From NCBI GenBank assembly GCA_913046035.1, contig CAJWSW010000005.1, forward strand, positions 1 to 64,000: 64,000 nt of DNA, read 5' to 3'. A program made the position numbers and the translations under genes. Source of the stretch: an uncultured Alphaproteobacteria bacterium. GTDB taxonomy: Bacteria; Pseudomonadota; Alphaproteobacteria; MPNO01; UBA830. Position 1 is the stretch's first letter. Each line of letters starts with the position of its first letter. Shown here one piece after another: positions 57,589-64,000 of this stretch. The notes under the pieces are model-generated. The model was not told the DNA's origin. It saw only the letters and a list, made by a program, of their open reading frames with translations, and made no database searches.

Positions 57589-59946
57589 CTAAATCTGACC
57601 CGTGGCTTTAAGAATATCCTCCGGCGTCACAGGTACCGCCGAGACTTCACCGCCAAATGGGCGTATTGCGTCGTTAACAGCGCTCAGAATGGATTGCGGT
57701 ACGCCCGCCATTCCGCTCTCTCCGGCTCCCTTCGCGCCAAGTGTCGTCTTTGACGTCGGCGTGGTAACGTGTTCTATAACGATATCTGGAGTTTCTCCTG
57801 ACATAGGCACCAAATAATCCGCCATTGTAGCGTTCTGCAACTGGCCCGCCGCATCGTAAATGCAGTGTTCATAGAGGGCATCGCCCAAACCGTGCACCAC
57901 GGAACCCCGTTGTTGCTCTGCGACGAGTTGTGGATTGATTACTCGGCCGCAATCCTCCACCACCCAGTAGTTGAGGACTTTTACGAAGCCGGTATCTGTA
58001 TCAACTTCGACATAGGCAGCGTGGGCAGCATTAGTGAAAATATAATCTCGGACGCGAAACCGCTCTGTAGCAACCAATACCGGGTGATAGTCGTCCGGTA
58101 ACTGGTAAGAGCGCAGAAATGCAATATTCCCAAGCTCCTGAAGTGTTATGCGCTCGCCGCCACTTTCGGCATCCACGACAACGCTATCGCGAATATCGAG
58201 CTCATCCGCATCCATTTGAAGCAAGATACCCGCTAACTCTAGTATTTGATACCTTAGGGTCTGTCCAGCTTTCCAAGAGGCTTCACCGCCAATCCCAGCG
58301 CCACGTGATCCATAGGTACCCCCGCCATACGGGACGGCGTTGGTATCTCCAGTAATGACGCGGACGTCCTCGAATTTAAGTCCAATTGCCGCAGCGACAA
58401 CCTGTGCAAGTGCGGTTTCAGTTCCCTGTCCCTGTTCGGTCACTCCGGTTAGGACCGTTACGCCGCCGGCAGGCTCCATCCGCACTGTTGTTCCGTCCTG
58501 CGCAGAAATTGGCACATTTGCTGGGCCGTAAATTAGCGCACCTGGGTTGGTACCTTTAATGAAGGAGGCAAAGCCGATCCCACGGTGGATGCCCTTTTTG
58601 CGTGCGACTGTCTGATCCGCTTCTAGTGACTCAATGTCGATAACTTTCGCCAGCTTTTCTAGGCACGCTTGATGGGAAAGATCGTGCAGTGGAATGCCTG
58701 CCGGCGAGGCCGCAGGATACGCATCATCTGAGATTAGATTACGGCGGCGGATCTCCATCCTATCTAAGCCCGCTGCGACCGCTGCTTTGTCGAGCAAACT
58801 GTCGCAAATAACAATTCCCATCGGGTGACCTACCGCTCGATATTGCGACGTAGGCACCATGTTCTGAAAAACGACGGTGGTTTTCGCTCGGAAATTCTCG
58901 ATGTTGTATGGCCCACCCGCAATGTTTAATACCTGATTTGCCTCAACACAGCTCGTTCGAGGGTAGGCGGAATAGGCACCCGCGGCCGTGATGTCATCGA
59001 ATTCGAAGGCAACAATTCTACCCTCTTCATCGATACCCATCCGGCCGACTAGCCGGTGCTGGCGCGCGTGGATATCAGATACGAAGGATTCTATTCTGTC
59101 AGCTCGATATCGAACCGGTCGGCACAGCATTATTGAGAGCACAGCGGTTGCAAACTCATCGCCATAAAAGTGGCTTTTTATGCCGTATGAGCCACCGCAG
59201 TCTTGGGCAATCACACGAATATCGCGTTCCGGAATGCCGAGATGCTTGGAGAACAGCACCTGAATCATGTGGACAGCCTGTCCGCCATAATAAACTGTTA
59301 ATTGATTTTGTGATGGGTCCCATGACGAAGTCATTACCCGTGGCTCTAGGGTGACACCAGTATGCCGGCCAAAGTCAAATGTACCTTCCACAATATGCTT
59401 GGCGGCCGCAAATCCCGCGTCCACGTCTCCTTTGTTAGCTGTGCGTTCGTACATCTTGTTATCGCCCAATTCTGGGTGCAGCACAGGCGTATCAGGGTTT
59501 AGTGCGGTCAGCATGTCAGCGACAGGGGTTTTCTCGGTCCAATCGACAGTGATCAGCTCTGCAGCATCTTCAGCGATTGAGCGTGTGTCGGCAACGACGG
59601 CTACCACGGGTTCTCCCTGCCAGGTTGCACGGTCAACAGCAAGGGCATACTGCGGAACAGATTTCAAGGCCGGCTGGTTATCCATGGTTCCAGTCCAAGG
59701 CGTCATGCGGTCAGCAATTTCTTTCCCTGTCACGACGGCGACAACACCAGGGAGCTCAGAAGCTGCTTTCGTATCAATGTTGCCGATCTCTGCGTGAGCA
59801 AAAGGGCTCCTTACGTAGGCTACTTCGACCATTCTCGACATCGCGAGGTCATCAACATGATGGCCGCGCCCTTCTACCGCTCTTTGCGCCATAATACGCG
59901 CAGGAGATTTGCCGATTGGAGATCCGGATGCAGATGGAATAGGCAT
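57589..59946 (-). CDS. Molybdenum hydroxylase large subunit (CoxL/XDH-like), orphan
   Basis: QRAVEGRGHHVDDL; QDCGGSYGIKS; SQYRAVGHPMG; GAKGAGESGMAGVPQ. Confidence 0.94.
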   Translation of the reverse strand: MPIPSASGSPIGKSPARIMAQRAVEGRGHHVDDLAMSRMVEVAYVRSPFAHAEIGNIDTKAASELPGVVAVVTGKEIADRMTPWTGTMDNQPALKSVPQYALAVDRATWQGEPVVAVVADTRSIAEDAAELITVDWTEKTPVADMLTALNPDTPVLHPELGDNKMYERTANKGDVDAGFAAAKHIVEGTFDFGRHTGVTLEPRVMTSSWDPSQNQLTVYYGGQAVHMIQVLFSKHLGIPERDIRVIAQDCGGSYGIKSHFYGDEFATAVLSIMLCRPVRYRADRIESFVSDIHARQHRLVGRMGIDEEGRIVAFEFDDITAAGAYSAYPRTSCVEANQVLNIAGGPYNIENFRAKTTVVFQNMVPTSQYRAVGHPMGIVICDSLLDKAAVAAGLDRMEIRRRNLISDDAYPAASPAGIPLHDLSHQACLEKLAKVIDIESLEADQTVARKKGIHRGIGFASFIKGTNPGALIYGPANVPISAQDGTTVRMEPAGGVTVLTGVTEQGQGTETALAQVVAAAIGLKFEDVRVITGDTNAVPYGGGTYGSRGAGIGGEASWKAGQTLRYQILELAGILLQMDADELDIRDSVVVDAESGGERITLQELGNIAFLRSYQLPDDYHPVLVATERFRVRDYIFTNAAHAAYVEVDTDTGFVKVLNYWVVEDCGRVINPQLVAEQQRGSVVHGLGDALYEHCIYDAAGQLQNATMADYLVPMSGETPDIVIEHVTTPTSKTTLGAKGAGESGMAGVPQSILSAVNDAIRPFGGEVSAVPVTPEDILKATGQI

Positions 59947-59965
59947 TAGATTTGAATCTTACATA

Positions 59966-61312
59966 CTAACTATTCATGAGGCCTGGAAGATAAAGAGCCA
60001 AGCCGGGGAACATAATAAGTAGGACGAGCACGACCAGGGCGCAACCTATATAAGGGGCGGCCGCTTTTGCCACCTGCCAGAGCGTTGTTCCTTTGGGTGC
60101 AACCGCTACCATAACAAATAAGAGCAACCCAAATGGCGGAGTTGTGAGGCTAATTTCGAGCGCCAAGAGCATTATTAATCCAAACCATACGAGGTCAAAT
60201 TGGAAGGATTCTGCAAGAGGAAAAAAGATCGGCACGGTCAGAAGCATCATCGAAACCTGATCCATAAACATCCCAAGGATCAGCAGCACTCCAAACATGA
60301 TTAGGAGAACAACAAGGGGTGATAAATCGACTTTAGTTGCCCAATCAATCAGTCCTGCACTCGCTCCCGTAAATGCGAGAAGCTGGCTAAATGTGGTTGA
60401 AGCGAGGATGATGAGGAGAACCATGGCTGTCACCCGGAGGGCTCCGGCAAACGACTTAACAAGTACATCCCACGTCATGACCCGGAACAAAACGCCCAAT
60501 ATCACAACACCAAATGCTCCGAACCCTGCAGCTTCAGTAGGCGTCGCTACTCCCAAAATTATTAAACCGATCACACAAAATACGATGAAGCCCATTGGCA
60601 AGACGTTAACTATGAGCGACCAGATGATTTCTTTTAAAGGCGCCGGTTCGACCGAATATTCGGGCGCTGCTTCTGGGTCGAGTTTTACCTGTCCATAAAT
60701 TAGTACAGAGTAAAGAACGGCTAGGATAAGTCCCGGAATCACTCCAGCGATTAAGAGCCCGCCAATATCAATCTCGGCAAGACTTGCAAGCAGAACAGCA
60801 AGAGCCGAGGGCGGGATGATCATTGCTAACCCCCCGGTACCGAGTATCGGACCCATCGACATATGGCCTTTATACCCACGTTTCGTCATCTCTGGGACCA
60901 TGAGCGAACCCATCATAGCGGTGTTTGCCATGGTCGATCCCGACAGGGTTGCGAAAATCGTACCGCCGGCAACTGTGATGTAGGAAAGTCGCCCAGGGAG
61001 GCGACCAAAACATTGGTCTAGGGCGTCGAAAACACGGACTGCTAAGCCCGTGTGAAAAAATAATTCACCCATAATGATAAACAGCGGTACGGGTAGAAGC
61101 GCAAAGATAGCTACCGAATCCACGGCATTTGAAACTATAAGTGGCATAGCGTCGAGACCACCGGTCAGAGTGCCATCACCCATAAATATGGCTGCGCCAA
61201 TTATGTTAGTAGTAAGGAAAGCAAACGCGACCGGAAGACCAAGCAGCATTAATACTATAATCATTCCGACGAGAAAGCCTGCTATGGAATACCACTCCGT
61301 AAGTATTTCCAT
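59966..61312 (-). CDS. dctM: TRAP transporter large permease (DctM)
   Basis: LVGMIIVLMLLGLPVAFAFLTTNIIG; STMANTAMMGSLMVPEMTKRGY; GLAMIIPPSALAVLLASLAEIDIGGLLIAG. Confidence 0.94.
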   Translation of the reverse strand: MEILTEWYSIAGFLVGMIIVLMLLGLPVAFAFLTTNIIGAAIFMGDGTLTGGLDAMPLIVSNAVDSVAIFALLPVPLFIIMGELFFHTGLAVRVFDALDQCFGRLPGRLSYITVAGGTIFATLSGSTMANTAMMGSLMVPEMTKRGYKGHMSMGPILGTGGLAMIIPPSALAVLLASLAEIDIGGLLIAGVIPGLILAVLYSVLIYGQVKLDPEAAPEYSVEPAPLKEIIWSLIVNVLPMGFIVFCVIGLIILGVATPTEAAGFGAFGVVILGVLFRVMTWDVLVKSFAGALRVTAMVLLIILASTTFSQLLAFTGASAGLIDWATKVDLSPLVVLLIMFGVLLILGMFMDQVSMMLLTVPIFFPLAESFQFDLVWFGLIMLLALEISLTTPPFGLLLFVMVAVAPKGTTLWQVAKAAAPYIGCALVVLVLLIMFPGLALYLPGLMNS

Positions 61313-61824
61313 TACAGAGTTTCTCCAGACGTCGCTTTGTTTGAGTAGTAGGTGTCAAACCCTAACAGGTAACGGACAAACTCAATTGCAACCAGTGAAA
61401 ATCCGATAGGGAACGGCACCATCAGTAACCATTTCGGCATATCAACGGAACGAAGGTCCTGCTCTCCGGTTTTGATTGCGTCTATCGTCTCAATTGCGCC
61501 GTAATAAACAAATAGAAGGGAAAGAAAAATACATACGAGATATACTATTTTCTCCACGACCTTCCTGAGTGTTGGTTGCATCGCCATTCTAAGTGACTCT
61601 ACAACAACGTGGCCCTTGTGCCGCACCAGATATGGTGCGCCAAACATCGTGCAGTAAAATAAACTGTATTCGGCTACGGCGCTGTACCACTGAATAGAAT
61701 TAAAACCAATTGTTCGAAGGGTGACGTCACAAATTATCCCAACGAATATCACTGCCAGGAGCACGCCTCCGATGACCGCAAGTCCGAAGATCAGCTTGTT
61801 ATAAAGATAGCTAATAAGGGCCAT
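61312..61824 (-). CDS. dctQ: TRAP transporter small permease (DctQ)
   Basis: VTLRTIGFNSIQWYSAVAEYSLFYCTMFGAPYLVRHKGHVVVESL. Confidence 0.9.
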   Translation of the reverse strand: MALISYLYNKLIFGLAVIGGVLLAVIFVGIICDVTLRTIGFNSIQWYSAVAEYSLFYCTMFGAPYLVRHKGHVVVESLRMAMQPTLRKVVEKIVYLVCIFLSLLFVYYGAIETIDAIKTGEQDLRSVDMPKWLLMVPFPIGFSLVAIEFVRYLLGFDTYYSNKATSGETL

Positions 61825-61844
61825 AAGCGTAACGGGTAAATAAT

Positions 61845-61872
61845 GCCCTCCAGCCTGTTTAGGCTGGAGGGC
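61845..61872 (-). promoter_or_regulatory. Intercistronic RNA hairpin between dctP and dctQM
   Basis: GCCCTCCAGCC-TGTTTA(or complement)-GGCTGGAGGGC, 11-bp perfect stem, between the dctP stop (61888) and dctQ start (61824). Confidence 0.75.
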
Positions 61873-61887
61873 AGAAATTAAAGTAGC

Positions 61888-62883
61888 TTACTGACCGTGG
61901 AAGAGGCGGCTTAACTCTTTGGCTTCTGGCGAGTTAAGCTTTTTTAGTCGCTCAATAGGCATTCCATTTGCCAGCGTAATGTATTTTTTTGCTGCAGCCC
62001 CAGACATAACGATTTCTTTGGCGCCGCCTTTCTTATAAATCTCTCTTTCTTTCTCTACGAGAGGACCCCATATTTTTGCGGACTCACGCTCCCAATCTTC
62101 CCCGACTTGTAGCAAAATCCTTTTGCCTTCGGGGCTCAGTTTAGCGAGGGCCTTATTGCTTACAAAAGTGCAAGCTTCGATTTGGTAGAAAGATGGATGT
62201 ACTGTGTGAGTTACAAATTTGTTCCACTTAAACTTTCGTGTCCAGAGGTTTGGAAACGCAAAGCCGTCAACAACGCCTCTTTGGAGGGCCTCATAAATTT
62301 CTGGAACTTGCACAGTCATTGTTGTCGCGCCAAGACCCTGCAAAAACGCGTCATAAATTGGAACCGAACGCATCTTAAAACCCTTCAGTGATATCACCCC
62401 ATCGGGACCAATCGTTGGCTTCTTTCCTAGATACAATTGGAACTGAACGCTTGACGCTGTGTGAGAGAGAATGATGCCCTTGAGCCGCTTGCTAATAGCC
62501 TTGTTCAGGACGGCCATGCCGCCACTTTTCCGGGCATCCCAGGGTTTGATCTGCTGAGCAGAAAGTGCGTCGACCTCGGGGATGGAGCCTTGTAAGTAAG
62601 TCGCCGCAGTATACATGAGATCGTAAACGCCTGATTTGAAGCCTTTCGCCTGCGCTGCAGGCTTTCCGAGTTCTGAACCACCCGTCCATTTAATTTTGAA
62701 ATGTCCTTTACCGCGTTTGTTCGCTTCTTCTATGAAGGGGAGGTAGTCTTTCGCGACCATTGGAAAGCTTTTTGGCCACCCTGAAATCCCCTTAAGGGTA
62801 ACTTCGGCCGCCTGTGCCGCGGGAATTGCGAGAACACCGCTCAATGCAACAGCGGCAACCGCCGAGATGGAAAATTTATTCAT
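61888..62883 (-). CDS. dctP: TRAP transporter periplasmic solute-binding protein (DctP)
   Basis: Signal peptide MNKFSISAVAAVALSGVLAIPAAQAAE; KIKWTGGSELGKPAAQAKGFKSGVYDLMYT; start at 62883 with GGGAG upstream. Confidence 0.92.
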   Translation of the reverse strand: MNKFSISAVAAVALSGVLAIPAAQAAEVTLKGISGWPKSFPMVAKDYLPFIEEANKRGKGHFKIKWTGGSELGKPAAQAKGFKSGVYDLMYTAATYLQGSIPEVDALSAQQIKPWDARKSGGMAVLNKAISKRLKGIILSHTASSVQFQLYLGKKPTIGPDGVISLKGFKMRSVPIYDAFLQGLGATTMTVQVPEIYEALQRGVVDGFAFPNLWTRKFKWNKFVTHTVHPSFYQIEACTFVSNKALAKLSPEGKRILLQVGEDWERESAKIWGPLVEKEREIYKKGGAKEIVMSGAAAKKYITLANGMPIERLKKLNSPEAKELSRLFHGQ

Positions 62884-62981
62884 AATTATCTCCCTGTTTT
62901 TTTTACAACCTTTTAAGCATTCGAAGGGTCCACCATTTTTGCTTTGTGCGCAAGTGAAACAACGCTTTTTGACTACGTGAC

Positions 62982-64000
62982 TCAATTAGCAATTGCGGTT
63001 TGTTTTTTGCTTGCAACATACCAAAGTGTGACAGCGACTGCGATTAAAAGTAGGGGTATTGCTCCGATATTTACCCAATCCCAGCCAAAGAAGTGAATAA
63101 ACGCGCCAGATGAAAGCGCGCCGCAGGCCACGACTGTATAGATAATCTGGTTCATCATACCCTGGGTCTTGGCTCTCTCCGCAGGCGTGTAGGCGGTGGT
63201 CATCAGGCTGGTGGCGGCAGTAAAGGTGAAATTCCAGCCGATCCCCAGAAGAAACATTGATAACCAGAAATCAATGACTTTGACCCCAGATAAGGCGACG
63301 CCGATGCACGCGGCTTCCAGAAGCAACCCGATTAGAATTATGGTCACGGCGCCGAACTTGCGGACGAGGAAACCCGTAAAAACACCCGGAGCGAACATTG
63401 CAAAAGTATGCCACGCGATCACGCCCGCCGTTGCTCCAAAGCTATGGCCGCAAATTGAGATCATGGCTATGGGTGTCGCGGTCATCAAAAAATTCATCAC
63501 GCACTGTGCCACCGTCGCCGAGACCGCCGCCGCAATGAAGACTGGCTGTTTCATAATTTCCAACATTGACCGCTGCTCACCTTCGAGCTGCGCCTTAGTC
63601 AGGTTCGGGATACGCAGGAAAATGAGCGTAATTGCAGCAACAAGCGCTGTCCCGACCAGAAATAGGAATGTACCGCCGAACCTGTCGACGTCACCGGCAT
63701 ACCAGTCGCGCGGCACCATATTTTCGCCCCATATAGCAAGCCCTGCACCGGCGAAACCAGAAAAGACGCCCCCTGCGAGCACTAGGGAAATTGCAATGCT
63801 TCGATATCTCTCAGTGATGCCGTCTGCCGCAGCAAAACGATAAAGCTGAGCAAAACCAGCGAAAAAGCCGAACACAAGGCCTCCAATTGAAAGCAACCAG
63901 AAGCTCGCGAATATGACCGCGGCGAAGCACATTACCGCGCTTACGGTTGCTAACCCAGTTCCAATCAGGAAACCTACCCGTCGACCGGTACGCCGAGTAA
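62982..64000 (-). CDS. MFS transporter (partial, runs off right edge)
   Basis: The frame stays open upstream of M63932 to the window edge: ...RRTGRRVGFLIGTGLATVSAVMCFAAVIFASFWLL, so the true start lies outside the window. Confidence 0.88.
   Translation of the reverse strand, partial: TRRTGRRVGFLIGTGLATVSAVMCFAAVIFASFWLLSIGGLVFGFFAGFAQLYRFAAADGITERYRSIAISLVLAGGVFSGFAGAGLAIWGENMVPRDWYAGDVDRFGGTFLFLVGTALVAAITLIFLRIPNLTKAQLEGEQRSMLEIMKQPVFIAAAVSATVAQCVMNFLMTATPIAMISICGHSFGATAGVIAWHTFAMFAPGVFTGFLVRKFGAVTIILIGLLLEAACIGVALSGVKVIDFWLSMFLLGIGWNFTFTAATSLMTTAYTPAERAKTQGMMNQIIYTVVACGALSSGAFIHFFGWDWVNIGAIPLLLIAVAVTLWYVASKKQTAIAN

Noticed and set aside
63196-63843. Plus-strand ORF of 215 aa
   Set aside because: Antisense to a clear MFS transporter; no recognisable domain.

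Overview
The window is a gene-dense segment, apparently from an alphaproteobacterium (DUF3126, ClpS, TRAP and TTT transporters). It has no rRNA, recognisable tRNA, CRISPR array or transposase. It reads as a catabolic/accessory island interleaved with a few housekeeping genes (folE, hisI, gmhB, clpS, HIT, DUF3126). Catabolic content: four molybdenum-hydroxylase large subunits (CoxL/XDH family) with only two 2Fe-2S and one FAD subunit; two Rieske oxygenases; two TauD/TfdA dioxygenases; a PhyH dioxygenase; a UbiD decarboxylase; hydantoinase A/B; cupins; PuuE-like deacetylases; a 3-hydroxybenzoate-6-hydroxylase-like FAD monooxygenase with a MarR regulator; CoA-activation genes; and many transporters (TTT, TRAP, four MFS, one unclassified permease). 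The strongest hidden signal is a glutathione S-transferase whose ORF (35794..36411) is artificially truncated. Reading upstream through one in-frame TGA restores a complete N-terminus, MTASYHLISSFT-U-PWVQRAVIAMRAKDVEFE..., with the TGA exactly at the catalytic Cys position of Cys-type GSTs. A GC hairpin that could be a bacterial SECIS lies just downstream, so this is a probable selenocysteine GST. Other notable signals are a perfect 30-bp palindrome upstream of the FAD monooxygenase/marR pair, a 21-aa hydrophobic micro-ORF with its own promoter and RBS, and large-subunit active-site motifs (YRAVGHP, FRGVGVP) that differ from canonical RGAGR.
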